From Kingdonia uniflora (lineage: Eukaryota > Streptophyta > Magnoliopsida > Ranunculales > Circaeasteraceae), in NCBI GenBank assembly GCA_014058105.1, contig JACGCM010001272.1, positions 2,356,001-2,420,000 of the forward strand: a DNA stretch of 64,000 bases, written 5' to 3'. Shown piece by piece: positions 13,401 through 25,814 of the stretch (position 1 is its first letter; each line of letters starts with the position of its first letter). A model generated the notes under the pieces. The model had not been told where the DNA came from, ran no database searches, and saw only the letters and a program-made list of their open reading frames with translations. The position numbers and the translations under genes were made by a program.

Positions 13401-13815
13401 TATTATGTCCCGTATAGATAGACACATGAAGTGGCAAGACGTATGGTATAAAAAGTTATAAGAGCATCATCAGAGAGTGAGAAAAAAATTTCCCAAGGCA
13501 GTTATACCTGAAGCATCGTGCTTATAGATGTTAATGGTTGTTATTACCTATTTTGTAGAGGAAGTGAGAAGACTTGAGTTAGAGAGGGATGCCTTGCACT
13601 ACTGTTTGTCGGGAAGTGGATGTATTTGTAAAACTGATGTAAATCGAGGAAACTATATGAACGTTATATAAATAGAGTAAGGTTCACGACCTGCAGGATT
13701 GGTGGAGCAAGGCAGGATTACTACAACTGTTCGAGCACAAGATTTTATGGCTAAACGTCCTTTTATTATAGGGGAAAACGTAGTTGACCTCTCATCAGCA
13801 GAGAAGAACCCTTAG
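7456..13815 (+). pseudogene. Antisense multi-exon coiled-coil gene of element A
   Basis: This gene runs opposite to gag-pol and starts about 300 bp inside the 3' LTR. Recognisable exon blocks: 7456-7635 (MVKTRR start; TAG after 17 codons), 8669-8946, about 9277-9510, about 9973-10572, 10917-11264 and 11340-11725, 11887-11988, 12355-12588, about 12600-13461, 13557-13815. The fourth block holds LSLPLSNLAKGIMNIIG, resembling the putative gypsy-type transposon domain (Transposase_28). Later blocks are long charged heptad-rich coiled coils with little else. A clean 75-bp GT-AG intron (11265-11339) and acceptors before 11887, 12355 and 13557 match element B. Such extra antisense ORFs are known in the Tat lineage; the function is not known to me. 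In-frame stops (for example TAG in block 1, TAA in 11887-11988) make this copy a pseudogene. Confidence 0.7.
11265..11339 (+). other. Intron in antisense gene of element A
   Basis: The donor is ATG/GTAAGT and the acceptor TTATTGCAG/G, phase 0, length 75 bp (25 codons). The frame is therefore open with or without splicing. Removing it joins the lysine-rich N-terminal part to the ATRLLKGVCLRIEDE coiled coil, which lines up with VARMVKGIWLGVEEE in element B. Confidence 0.65.
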
Positions 13816-13837
13816 TTATAGCTTGAAGATATAACTT

Positions 13838-14170
13838 GTAGAAGTATCTGTTGCAGACATATTGAGAGATGAAAGCTAGTTTTACCTTTGTTTTATCTTA
13901 TGTCTGGTAGAGATCTATGATTGAAAACTAGTGTTACCTTTGGCTTAATTGCAAATTTTGTATAGATGGGTGATTGAAAGCTAGTATTACCTTTGCGTTA
14001 ATCTGTAGAAGTTTCTGTTACAAACATATTGAGAGATGAAAGCTAGCTTTACCTTTGCTTTATCTTATGTCTGGTAGAAATCTTTGATTAAAACTAGTAT
14101 TAGCTTTCTTTTAATCGCAGATTATGTATCGATGGGTGATTGAAAGATAATATTACCTTTGCTTTAATCT
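13838..14170. repeat. Tandem repeat of element A (about 2 copies, 167 bp)
   Basis: TATTGAGAGATGAAAGCTAG recurs at 13860 and 14027. Sub-motifs such as GTATTACCTTTG and GGGTGATTGAAAG repeat between. It lies between integrase and the antisense gene and is the reverse-complement relative of the larger block at 24985-25740 in element B. Confidence 0.75.
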
Positions 14171-14339
14171 ATGTAATGTAGTAGAATCTACGTAACTAGA
14201 GAGTAATGTGGAAAAAAAATTTGGAAACTTTCATTGAGTAGAATAGAATGTACAATGTTTGGAGATTGAAATCTCACTTTTGAAATGGAAAGAACGAGAA
14301 TATTAAAATGGGGAAATCAAGGGTTTAACGATAGTACTG

Positions 14340-17300
14340 TTTCAGTCTTCTGGGGTTCCATAGATTTGGAATTCAAACTCCTTACTCCGCCATGAGATAA
14401 TATGATCCCATACCAGTTCGACCAATGATGAGGAATGGATCTTCCCAATTTTTTGCCAAAATCCTGGCATGTACTTATTTTCTGTGTTGTGGTATCTCTC
14501 TAAGGACGAGATCATCGATTTGGAACTCACAGCTTTAGACTCTTCTGTTGTACGAGCTGGCCAGCATATGGTAATATCGACCTAGGTTGGCAATAGCGTG
14601 TTCCCTAGTTTCATCAATCCAATTCATATTGCAGGCCAGTTCAAACTCATTTTCATCATTTGTAAGCTCGTGATCTCTGACGGGATGGTGGTATTCTGTT
14701 GGAATAACGGCTTTGGTACCATAGGCGATGAGGAAGGGGGTACAGCCGGTGGATTAGCATGGAGTGGTACGGTATGCCCATAAGGCATAAGGAAGTTCCC
14801 GTATCCAATTTCCTTTTTTCTATGATTGAAGCCTTTTCTTGTGTCCATCCACTATGGTTTTGTTGATGATTTCGGCCTGGCCATTGATAGAGGGTAGTAG
14901 GGATTGGATGGTGAGTGGATGATGTTGTGTTTGTTGAGGAAGGCTACGACTTTTTCACCAACAAAATACGGCTCATTATCGATCCGAATCAGGTGAGGGC
15001 ATCCAAACCGTGTAATAATGTATTCCCAGATAAAAGAGATGACCCCTTCCTCTCTAGCTCGACAGGGTAGAACTGTTTCTACCCATTTTGTAAAATAATC
15101 TGTTGCTACGAGTACATATTATCAGTTACCTGGCGTATTAAGAAATTATCTGACGAGATCGAGCACCTACCGTTTGAATGGCCATAACACTTTGTTTGCA
15201 TGTAGCTTGAGCACAGGGACACAGATTATGTGTCCATATCGTTGATATGTGTCACATTTGCGTGAGTACTCTTCTGCTTGCTTGCGCATGCCTGGCCTAA
15301 ATACTCCTTGTGTAATAGCTCTCTTTATGAGTGGGCAACCTGCGACATGGGAGCTATACGTTCCTTCATCTAAATACTTGAGCATTACATTTACTTTCTT
15401 CCTAGAGAGGCACGAGAAATAAGGCCCCGCGATTGAACGGCGATATAAAAAACCATTTTAAACTGTGTAATGCTTTGAGTTCTCGATCAACTATCGGTGT
15501 TCTTTCAGATCTGTTGGAAGGGGCCCTTTATATTTGTAATCAGGGCCAAGATATGCAATGAAGTGCTTTCACCAATCGTCGTCCTCCTCTTTATTGCCCC
15601 TAGTGTTGATCGTGCATACAGAATGGAGATCAATGCTGGGGGGTTGATATCACCTCGATCTGTAAAAATCTTGCATCTGTACCCAAAACCTCGGCTAGGT
15701 AAGCCAAGGAATCGGCGTGTCAGTTTTCATCTCGAGGTAGATAGTCGAGAGTTGCTTGCCTAAATCAGCTCATTCTATCGGCAACGAGGGCCGCATACTC
15801 GATCATCTTACCATTCTTCTTAAATTGCTCAGAGTAATGGTAGACGATGAGTAGAGAATCTATGTATACTGAGAGCTCTGGGATGCCAAGCTCGAGAGCG
15901 AGGCCGAGTCCATGAATTAGAGCTTCGTATTCTGTGACGTTGTTAAAGGCTTCAAAATCTAACCGGATTTATTTCTTGATTCTGTCGTTGAAAGGGGTAA
16001 TCAGTGCGATTCCAATTCCTAAACCCTGTGGGTCCTGCTGAACCATCTGTAAGAAGTCTCCACCCTTTCCTTGTAACCCATTCAGCTCATTTGCCAAATA
16101 CTTTAGTGGGTGGATCTTCTATAATTTCTTCTGTAAGGTCAGAATCGTACTCCTCCCAATCGGGATCTTCCATTGGAAAATCCGCAAGAAAATTGGCTAG
16201 GGCCTGACCCTTTTCGGAAAGTCATTATTCGAAATTGATATGATGTTCTCCCAAACTGACTGACCATTGTTGTACTCTTCTGAATTTTTATTTTTTAAAC
16301 ATAGCTTTTCGGAGTGGGTAGTTTGTCATGACTTTGACTGAATGAGCTTGGAAGTAGTGCTTAAGCTTCTTTCTGTGAAATGTAAACAAGAGTTAAAAGG
16401 AGTCTCTCAATTTTAGAATACCTCATTTCTGCAGGAGTGAGGATTTTGTTGATGAAATATACTGGCTTTTCGATCTTCCCCTCAAGTCAAATGAGAACCG
16501 AGCTGATAGAAGTGTCGGTAACTACCAGGTAGATGATCAGTTCCTCATTATCTACCGAGGTGCCCATGATGGGAGACTTCCCCAAATAGGTTTTGAGTTC
16601 CTAAAAAGCTACTTCGTATTCTGATGTCCATTGGATTTCTTTATTGGGCTGAACTTTTCCTCATTTGGTATAACCTTAGAGTAGTAGGAATAGCCAATGA
16701 CAGCGATCTGAAGATTTAGAAACGAATCGGTTGATAGCAGTGATCTTGCATGTAAGTTTTTGTATGTCCTTCATCATTTTTGGAGATAGCATGTTGAGGA
16801 GAGCTCGAATTTGATCTGGATCGGCATCAATCCCCTTTTTGCTAATGAGATGGCCAAGGAATCGTCCTGAATGTACTCTGAATTGATACTTATCAGGATT
16901 GAGTCGCATCCTATAAGATCAGAGAATGTTGAATATTGTGGTAAGATTTGTTATGTGGTTATTTGACTGTATGCTCTTGCATAAGAGATCATCAATGTAG
17001 ACTTCAATGATATTCCCAAGATATGCTTTAAGCATATATGTCATTAACCATTGATAAGTTGCACCTATATTCTTTAGTCTAAAGGGAATGACTTTGCAGT
17101 AGTAAAGTCATCTTTCAGTAATGAAAGTGGTCTTTTTTTTATCTTCTTCCAAGAAAGGAATGTTATTGTATCCAGAAGCAACCTCTATCATAGATAGGAG
17201 TTCATAACCCGGCGTGGAATCAAGAATTTGATGGATGATGGGAAGAGGGAAACTGTCATTTGGAGTATATTTTCTTAGATTGGTAATATCTACACAAACT

Positions 17301-18432
17301 CAGACCTTTCCGTTCTTCTTTTGAATAGCGATGATGTTGGATATCCAATCTGGATATTTGGCTTCTTGAATAAATCTCACTTTGATCAATTTCTCGATCT
17401 CAATGTTGACTTCATCTCGAAGACAAGGTGAGAGTCTTCGCTACTTATGTTTGACCATTGTGGCGTTGATGTTAATGGCCAATTTGTAACATGCCTTGGT
17501 CGGATCGACCCCAGGCATCTCTTCAAAAGTCTACTCAAAGATATCTCGATTCCTTCGTAAGAATTAAATGAGCCTCCTTATCGTGTTGGACCAGCTTGGT
17601 ATCGATGAAAGTACCCCTGCTAGATCTATCAATGTCAATGTATTTTGTAGGTTTTTCTGTTGAACGTTGATTATTGATGTGACCAGCTTTCAATAATTAC
17701 TATACAGCGTATCTGTCTTATGTATCTAGAATGGCAGAGACGATATTCTCGCAAGCTCTGGAAAGCTTTTAACTACCTTTGATTTCATAGATGTCATCAT
17801 TGTGTTTGAAGCGAAGTTCTTGATGATAAGTGGAAGCGATCGCTTCTATGTTGTAAATCCAGCAGCGGCCCATAATCTTGAGATAACGAGACTTGGTGTT
17901 GATGACGCAGAAAATGACGCCGATTGTGGCTGATCCAACGGTGATAGGTAAGATGATCTTGCCAACTCACTCTTCTTTGGAAACATTAGATCCACTGATA
18001 TCGATGTCGCCCGGAATGACTTAATCTGCCAATCCCATCTGGTTAATTGTACTATGAAAGAGAATCTCAATACCGCTTCCAGTATCGATCATCATGGTAT
18101 GCATGAAAAACTTCTTCATCTTAAGCATTATGACTAATGCATCATGATGTAGAAATTTTACATGACTAATGTCGCAATCTTCAAATTAGATCCCAAGTTG
18201 GCAATTGCTCAACTTAGGTAGAAGCTTGGCTTCTTTATATTGAGGTATGGGATCGTAATATTCTGATAGTTTCCTGCGTTTGAATCTACAAGAGTTGTTG
18301 ATCTGATGAATCTCGATCTTGTGATTTTGTGGTACATATGGTACAGATGTTTCTCTTCAACTTGATCTTCGACCTGGACTACTTCGAGTTACTTCTTATA
18401 ACTGCTATACTTGTATAATTCTAGGTCGATAA
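14340..18432 (-). pseudogene. pro-pol of element A (protease, RT, RNase H, aRNH, integrase)
   Basis: This is the enzymatic part of the element A polyprotein in broken frames on the minus strand. Protease: the active-site DTGSG is kept (18086-18072), followed by the GRCWIYNIEAIASTYHQ motif. RT: the catalytic YIDD is kept (16999-16988), with MRLNPDKYQF and HSGRFLGHLISKKGI after it. A first RNase H remnant follows, then the archaeal-type RNase H (FNNVTEYEALIHGLGLALEL, about 15960-15780) that is diagnostic for the Tat lineage. Integrase: zinc finger near 15385-15167, decayed core, and the AYRTTP / EYHHPVRDHEL region near 14780-14640. Many stops and frameshifts. The right end is cut by element B in the gag-protease linker and resumes at 33002. 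Confidence 0.85.
18428..18432. repeat. Target-site duplication of element B, left copy
   Basis: GATAA directly precedes the LTR start TGTAAGG. The identical GATAA follows the right LTR at 32997-33001. Five bases is the usual Ty3/gypsy duplication length. Confidence 0.92.
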
Positions 18433-19057
18433 TGTAAGGACCTATCCCTCGATCTCACCTAAAAATGAGCTTACCTAGTTCAAATTACCTCCATTTCATA
18501 TTTACACATTTTTTAACACATCCTTCCCAGTCAAACATTCCAACCTACCCCGCGAACTGGTTAAGAACATGGGACAAACTTTAACCAAAGAGCATTATCC
18601 AGTCAAAGATACTTATCTCTCACGTACTCATTAGTTATTTAGTCAACCGCCACTAGCCACATTGTTCGGAAAATGTGCTTAAGCACGATGAAGAGCTGCG
18701 AAGTAGGCCTATATAAAGGAAAAGTTCCAGAAGAGACAAGAAGGAGAAAAATTACACAAAAAATCATCAAGAAATAATTGATTCGAGATTCTTAGCAAAT
18801 ATTAAAAACTTCTTAGTTACAAGGTTCAAAGCTTTTTATATTTAGAGATCACTTGTAATAAAGATATCCGCCTCAAGCAATAAAGATACTTTTACAAAAA
18901 TCCTCCACACGAGGTCGTGGTTTTTTACCTATTAAGAGGTTTTTTACACTAAAATCACATGTTTCATTTCTTACTTTCCATTAGAATATTGTTACAGGTT
19001 TATTGGTTTAATAGCTAATTCCAAGCAATTTTGAGCTTACAGAATTTTGCCATTACA
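18433..19057 (+). repeat. 5' LTR of element B
   Basis: It is 625 bp, begins TGTAAGGACCTATCCC and ends CCATTACA. CCTATATAAAGG near 18709 is a good TATA box, and CTTGTAATAAAG further on could serve in 3' end formation. It matches 32371-32996 throughout and is a recognisable relative of the element A LTRs (shared segments around the TATA box, GCCTCAAGCAATAAA and the 3' end). Confidence 0.93.
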
Positions 19058-19077
19058 TTTGGCACCGTCTGTGGAAA
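19058..19077 (+). promoter_or_regulatory. Primer-binding site region of element B
   Basis: TTTGGCACCGTCTGTGGAAA follows the LTR end directly. The phrase is the Tat-lineage form of the TGGCGCCGTCTGTGGG signature at which tRNA-primed minus-strand synthesis starts. The tRNA species was not assigned. Confidence 0.75.
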
Positions 19078-19129
19078 ATATTACATTTCCACGATATCCT
19101 AAGGCATTCTTTCACTATAATTTTTTATC

Positions 19130-20890
19130 ATGGTTACTTCCAGACGACCGGCTATAGGTACCCAGCTCAAAGTTTCAATGGAGCTGGGGCAACTTACAGA
19201 GTTACGGGTGAATCTTAACGCTGAAACAGAGAAACGCACCAAACTCGAACTTCAGTATTAAAGGATCAGGAGCTCCGAGAGAAAGAGCTCGATACATAAT
19301 GACAAACTCGTTTGGCAGCGCCCAAGCGACATGAAGATCAGATGACAATAATACAGACTACCCTAGAGGCTCTGCAAAATACTGAGCAGGTTCCTTCAGC
19401 CAGAGGTCACGATCAGTTTCCAAAGACCTTCCGTGTTTCTGCAAGGGAAAGATTGGGACCTCGAGGAGTCGCCAGTAAAGCTATTTTCAAGAATCTACAC
19501 CATAAACCACAGCCCTCCATACATTTGGGGGCGAAGTTTAGTCTGAATTTAGTCAAGGTCACCGAATTTCCGTCTGCCATGAGGAAGAACAGCGACCTCA
19601 ACTTTAAGTTCCAGCACGAGATCGCCTGAGTGAAGGTATGGGCACTCATCATCTACAGCCAGCTCGTCCAACAATTTAACCAATACGTCATTACGTCATG
19701 AAAGAGCATATGGACCAACTGATTAAGGAGTTGATCAAAGCACAAGTTTTGGGTACCACCGGCGATATCACAAAGTTATAAGGAAGTGTGCTTGCCAAAG
19801 AGCTATTCGATATGGAGATACCAAAAGGTTTCCATACTCCTAAAATTTGTAAGTACAAAGGTACTGATCCGAAGGAGCACATTCAGCAACACCGTGATTC
19901 ATTGGGGTTATACTCCAATCTCAGCCACATCCTCTACCGTCTGTTCGCCACAAGTCTACAAGAGGAACCTCTCCGATGGTTCCACTCTCTCCCTGAGGAC
20001 TCTATCTACACATTCGATTAGCTGCAAAAACAGTTTATCAAGACATATGCTCATAACAGGGATAAAGAGGAAAATTTGTATTCTCTTATCGGTCTTAAAC
20101 AGTCACAGGGAGAGAAGCTTGAAGATTTCACAAAGAAGTTTTCAGAGCTCGCGTGAAAAGTGGATAACCTCGATCAAAAAATAGCTATTACGGCTTTCAC
20201 CAATGCGCTCTGGCTCGACTGCAAGGTCAAATAATTCCTCTTCCTCAATAAACCTGCGACCTTGCAGGAGATGATCACAAAGGTCAATAGTTATGTCAAC
20301 CTGGAAAGGATGATGTCTTAGCGATAAAAATTTACTAAATCCATCCTCTCTGCCAAAGTCCCATTTATAGATCGAACCAACAAATAGAAGGAGGAACAAG
20401 GAGATCAGAAGCGCACCAAGGGCAGCACTGGCTACCCTTGAAAAGGTGGTCTACTAAACAAACCCATCCTCCCATAGATGAACATTCGAATCTCCATAAT
20501 ATTTCTACTGCTTTTAAAGGATACACTCTACCGCTCCTCTCAACCACTAGAACCGATCGATAGCCGACCATGTTGCCTATATCATAAGGTAAACCATCAT
20601 GCAACTAACAATTGCTAAGCCTTGCAAAGGTTGCTCGAATACATTTTAAAAAAGGGATGGATGCTCGAATATATTATCAACTTGAAGTCATACAAAGATG
20701 GCAGCTATAAGTAGCAACTTGAAGTTATCCAGGTCAATGATTAAGCGGAGGAGAAGCATCTTTACCATATGCACCACAGCAACATGATTAAAATCAATCA
20801 GATCACTAATTCAACCTGATCGAAACGCAGGAAACTATCGGAATGTTGTGATCTCACACCTCAAGACAAAGAAGCCAAGCTTCTTCTAGA
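19130..20890 (+). pseudogene. gag of element B
   Basis: Gag forms the capsid of the virus-like particle. The first ATG after the leader (19130) opens MVTSRRPAIGTQLKV and then frames break. The capsid core (Retrotrans_gag type) is clear at 19788-20240: LFDMEIPKGFHTPKICKY, DPKEHIQQHRDSLG, EEPLRWFHSLPEDSI, a stop, then LQKQFIKTYAHNRDKEENLY and LKQSQGEKLEDFTKKFSEL. The same core lies in element A at 33899-33450. The nucleocapsid part downstream (to about 20700) is decayed, with the linker LEYIIN corresponding to the point in element A where B inserted. Several stops and frame changes; not functional. Confidence 0.85.
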
Positions 20891-23800
20891 GTTGAGCAAT
20901 CGCTGGCTCGGGATTTCCTTTGAAGATTGTGATACTAGCTATGTCAAATTTCCACATCATGATGCATTAGTAATAATGCTTAAAATGAAGAAGTTTTTCA
21001 TGCACACAATGATGATCGATACTGAAAGCGGTATTGAGATTCATTTTCAGAGTACTATCGACCAAATGGGTTTGGCAGACCAAGTTATTTAGAACGATAC
21101 CGATATCAGTGGGTTCAATGGTTCTAGGGAAGAATGAGTAGGCAAGATCATCTTACCTATTACTACAGAATCAGCCACCATCGACGTAGTTTTCAATGTC
21201 ATCAATGCCAAATCTCGTTATCTCAAGATTATGGGCCGCTGCTGAATTCATAACATGGAAGCAATCGCTTCCACCTATCATCAAGCACTCTGATTCAAAC
21301 ACGATAATGGTATTTATAAGATCGGAGGTAGTTAGAAACCCTCTCAAGCTCGTGAAAATATCATCTCTGCTATCCTAGATACTTCTGACAGATTTACTGC
21401 ATAGGAATTACAGGAAGCTGATCACGACAACGATCAACCATCAACAAAGAAGCCCACAGAATATATCAACATTGATGGTCCAAGCAGAGTTACTTTCATT
21501 GGTACTAAGTTGGTTCTGCATGAAAAAGATGCTCTCATTCAGTTCTTGCAACTCAATCGGGACGTTTTTGCATGGTCTTTCAAAGAAATGCCTGGAGGTC
21601 AATCCAACCAAGGAATGTCACAAATTGGCCATCAATATGAACGCCACAATGGTCAAACTGAAATAGCGATGACTATCACCTCGACTTTAAGATAAAGTTT
21701 ACACTGAGATCGAAAAATTGATCAAAGTGGGATTTATTCGAGAAGCCAAATATCCAGACTGGATATCCAACATTATCGCTGTCCCAAAGAAGAACAGAAA
21801 GGTTCGAGTTTGCATAGATTTTACCGATCTAAACAAACATACTCCAAAGGATAGTTTCTTTCTTCCCAACATTCATTTGATCCTCAATTCCACAGCAGGC
21901 CATGACCTCCTATCTATGATGGACGTTGCTTCAGGGCTTAATCAAATTCCACTATTGGAAGAAGATCAAGAAAAGACAACTTTCATCACTAAAAGAGGTC
22001 TTTATTGTTACAAAGTCATGCCCTTCGGACTCAAGAATGCGGGTGTCACATATCAACGGTTGATGACTACTATGTTCAAAGCACACCTAGGGAAAGTCCT
22101 TGAAGTCTACATCGACTATCTCCTGTGTAAAAACGTGCAGTCAGCCAATCACATCTCATATCACAATACTATATTCAACATCCTTTGATCTTACAGGATG
22201 CGTCTCAACCCTCTTAAGTGTCAATTTGGGGTACATTCTGGCCATTTTCTAGGCCACCTCATCAGCAAGAAGGGGACTAAGGCTGATCCATATAAGATTC
22301 AGGTTCTTCTCAACATGCCCTTTCCAAAAATAGCAAAAGACGTTAAGAAACTTACAGACAAGATTGCCGCGATCAACCGTTTCATTTCAAAATCTTTAGA
22401 CCGCTGTCGTTGGCTATTCCTATTACTCCGTTGTTGTACCAAATGAGGAAAAGTTCAGCCAAATGCAGAGGTCACCTGGACACCAGAATGCGAAGTAGCT
22501 TTTCAGGATCTTAAAACCTATTTGGGGAGGCCTCCCATTATGAGCACCCCAATAGATAATGAAGAACTGATTATCTACCTAGCAGTCACAAATAATTTCC
22601 TCAGCTCGATTCTCATTCGCTTAGAAAAGAAAGTCAAAAAACCAATATATTTCATCAACAAGACCCTCACTCTTGTTTACGCTTCGCAGAAACTCAAGCA
22701 CTACTTCCAAGCTCATTCAGTCAAAGTCATGACGAACTACCCACTTCAGGAGGTTCTATCCAAAAAAGAGAAATCAATAAGAGTGCAACAGTGGTCAGTC
22801 AGTTTGGGAGAACATGATATCAAGTTTGAACAACGTCATTTTGAAAAAGGTCAGGCCGTTGCCAATTTCCTCGTAGATTTTCCAGTGGAAGGTCCCGAGT
22901 GGGAAGAGCACGACCATGACCTTGCGGAAGAAATACCCGAGGATCCACCCCCCCCCCCCGTAGCCATTTGACGAACGAGCTGAATAGATCACTATAACAG
23001 GGCGGAGACTTCTCACAGATGGATTAGCAGGACCCGCAGGGTCAGGAATCAAAATCGTTTTGATTACCCCTTCCCATAACAAAATTGAGAAATCAATCCG
23101 CTTGGATTTTGATGCCTCAAATAATGTTACCGAGTACGAAACTCTTATTTATGGACTCGACCTTGCTCTTGAGCTCAATGTTTTCGAGCTCTCAGTTTAC
23201 ACAGATTCACTCCTCATCATCTACCATTACTCTGAGCAATACAAGAAGAATGGAAAGATGATCAAATACGCAGCCTTCGTTACAGATAGGATGAGCAAGT
23301 TCACGAAAGCAACTCACGATTATCTTCCTCGAGGTGAAAATAGACACGACGATTCCTTGGCATATCTAGCCGTGGTATTGGGTACCGAAGCTCGATATCT
23401 TCATATCGAAATCATTACAACCCCCAGTATTGATCGTATTTTTGTATGCATGATCAACATTGGGGGCGATAAAGGGGGAGACGACGATTGGCGAAAGCCT
23501 TTCTTAGCCTACCTCGGTGTCGACAACAATTACAACGGACCACTCCCAGTAGATCCAAAAGAGCGCCAATAGTAGATCAACAACTTGAAGCGCTACACTA
23601 ATCAGAACAGTGTGTTATACTGCCTTTCCGTCACAAGGCCTTACCTTAAGTGCATCTCCAAACCAAAAGCAGATGAATTGCTCCACGAGTTACATGAAGG
23701 GATTTTTGGCTCCCATGCCACAGGTCGATCACTAGTAAATAGAGCTATTATACAAAAAGTATTCTGACCCGGCATGCGCAAGCATGCAGAAGAGTACTCA

Positions 23801-24743
23801 CGCAGATGCGATACCTGCCAAAGGCATGGACACATAATACGCGTCCCTGTGCTAAAACTCCATGCAAGCAAAGTGTTTTGGCCATTTAAAAGATGGGTAC
23901 TTGATCTCGTCGGTGAATTCCCTAACTCTCCAGGTAAACGCCATCACCTACTCGTAGCTACCAATTATTTTACAAAATGGGTAAAGGCAGTTCTACTATG
24001 TCGAACCAGAGAAGAAGAGATCATCTCTTTTATCTGGGAACACATTATCACTTGATTTGGATGCCCTCACCTAATTCATATCGATAAAGGGCCCCAATTT
24101 ATAGAAGAAAAAATTGTAACCTTCCTTAACCAACACAATATCATCCATTCACCATCCAATCTTTACTATCCTCAAGGTAATGGCCAAGCCGAAATCGCCA
24201 ACAAAACTATCGTTGATAGACTTAAAAAATGACTTCACTCACAGAAAAGAAAAAAGGAATTGGGTTCGAGAATTTCCTTATGTCATACGGGCATATCGTA
24301 CCACTCCCAAACAGTCAACAGAATGCACCCTATTCTTCCTTGCCTATGGCACTGAGGCCGTCATTCCTTCTGAATACCATCATCCAGTTCAAGATCACGA
24401 GCTGACTGACGAGGATTTTGAGTTTAAATTGGCTTGTAACCTTATTATGATCGATAAAACCAGGGAACATGCCATCCCTAACCTAGGTCGATATTATCAT
24501 ATGCTAGCCAGGTCGTACAATAGCCGAGTCAGGAGCCGTACCTTTCAAATCGATGATCTCGTCCTCATAGAGATTCCAAAATATCTTAAAGAGCCTCACG
24601 CTGGAAAATTAGCTGATAATTGGGAGGGTCCATTCATTATCAAAGGTCTCTCAGGCCTTGGATCATATTATCTCATGACAGAAGAGGGAATCCCCATTTC
24701 AAATCCTTGGAACACTAGGCGACTAAAACGGTACTATCGTTAA
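20891..24743 (+). pseudogene. pro-pol of element B
   Basis: Domains in order: protease (about 20892-21290; active site reads DTESG at 21018-21032 instead of DTGSG, followed by GRC.IHNMEAIASTYHQ); reverse transcriptase (21718-22188; VRVCIDFTDLNKHTP, MPFGLKNAGVTYQRLM; catalytic box YIDY at 22108-22119 instead of YIDD); MRLNPLKCQF connection (22198-22446); RNase H (22522-22760; AVTNNFLSSILIR, PIYFINKTL); archaeal-type RNase H (23090-23380; NNVTEYETLIYGLDLALEL, VYTDSLLIIYHY); integrase zinc finger (23680-23830; HELHEGIFGSH, CDTCQRHG), core (23895-24240; HIDKGPQF, YYPQGNGQAE) and C-terminal part to the TAA at 24743. At least six stops or shifts separate the pieces. The family normally makes one long polyprotein. 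Confidence 0.9.
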
Positions 24744-24984
24744 GCGTCTAACTACTCCAATTCTGTTGCTCTTTTATTTTGTTTTGTTTTCTCAATTCCT
24801 AAAGTGAGATTTTCATCTCCATTCAATGTAAATTCTGTACCAATCAATGAAACTTTTAAGTTCTTCACAACATCTCTCTACTTACGTAGATTCAATCATA
24901 TTCTGTAGATTAAAACATAGATCATACTAGCTTTGAATCGATCATATACCAGTTAAATCAAGGATAATACCTGGTTTGGCTGAC

Positions 24985-25740
24985 ACTACTAAATCTTTAC
25001 GATTGAAACAAATATAAAAATTTGTTTCATATCAAAGACTCAAATAGGCATAAGATAAGGCAAAGGTAATACTAGCATTCATCTCTTTCAATATGTCTGC
25101 AACAAATCTATAGTTAAATCAAAATTCAACCTGGTTTAACTCAATCAATCTCTGCGATTGAAACAAATATATAAACTTGTTTCATATCAAAGACTCAAAC
25201 AGGCATAAGATAAAGCAAAGGTAATACTAACCTTCATCTCTTTCAATATGTCTACAACATTTTTATAGTTAAATCAAAATTCAAACTGGTTTAACTCAAC
25301 TCAATCAATCTCTGCGATTAAAGCAAATGTAGAAACTTGTTTCATATCAAAGACTCAAATAGGCATAAGATAAAGTAAAGGTAATACTAGCCTTCATCTC
25401 TTTCAATATGTCTACAACATTTTTATAGTTAAATAAAAATTTAACCTGGTTTAACTCAATCAATCTCTGCGATTGAAACAAATGTAGAAACTTATTTCAT
25501 ATCAAAGACTCAAACAGGCATAAGATACGGCATAGGTAATACTAGCCTTCATCTCTTTCAAAATGTCTGTAACATTTCTATAGTTAAATCAAAATTCAAC
25601 TTGGTTTAACTCAACCCATTTTTGCGATTGGAACAAATGTAAAAATTTGCTTTATATCAAAGACTCCACCAGACATAAGATAAGGCAAAGGTCATATTAG
25701 CTTTCATCTATTTCACTATGTCTGTGACAGATACTATTTA
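24985..25740. repeat. Tandem repeat of element B (about 5 copies, 155-160 bp)
   Basis: ATCAAAGACTC begins at 25031, 25186, 25346, 25501 and 25656, giving periods of 155, 160, 155 and 155. Each unit carries CTGCGATTGAAACAAAT, AGGCATAAGATAAGGCAAAG, CTTCATCTCTTTCAATATG and AACCTGGTTTAACTCAA variants. It lies in the untranslated stretch between integrase and the end of the antisense gene, the place where Retand-type elements carry amplified repeats. Confidence 0.9.
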
Positions 25741-25814
25741 TTTTCAGGTCATATTACAATGGATATCTTTTCTGTTGATGGGATGTCAGCTATGTTTTAC
25801 CATTCAATAGGAGG

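Noticed and set aside
17846..18070. 74-codon minus-strand ORF in the protease zone of A
   Set aside because: Out of frame relative to the DTGSG protease reading, so a shadow.
21718..22188. Endogenous pararetrovirus reverse transcriptase
   Set aside because: Integrase, LTRs, PBS, PPT and archaeal-type RNase H place it in Ty3/gypsy Tat, not Caulimoviridae.
24985..25740. CRISPR-like array
   Set aside because: Units are 155-160 bp contiguous tandem repeats without short spacers, in a plant retrotransposon.
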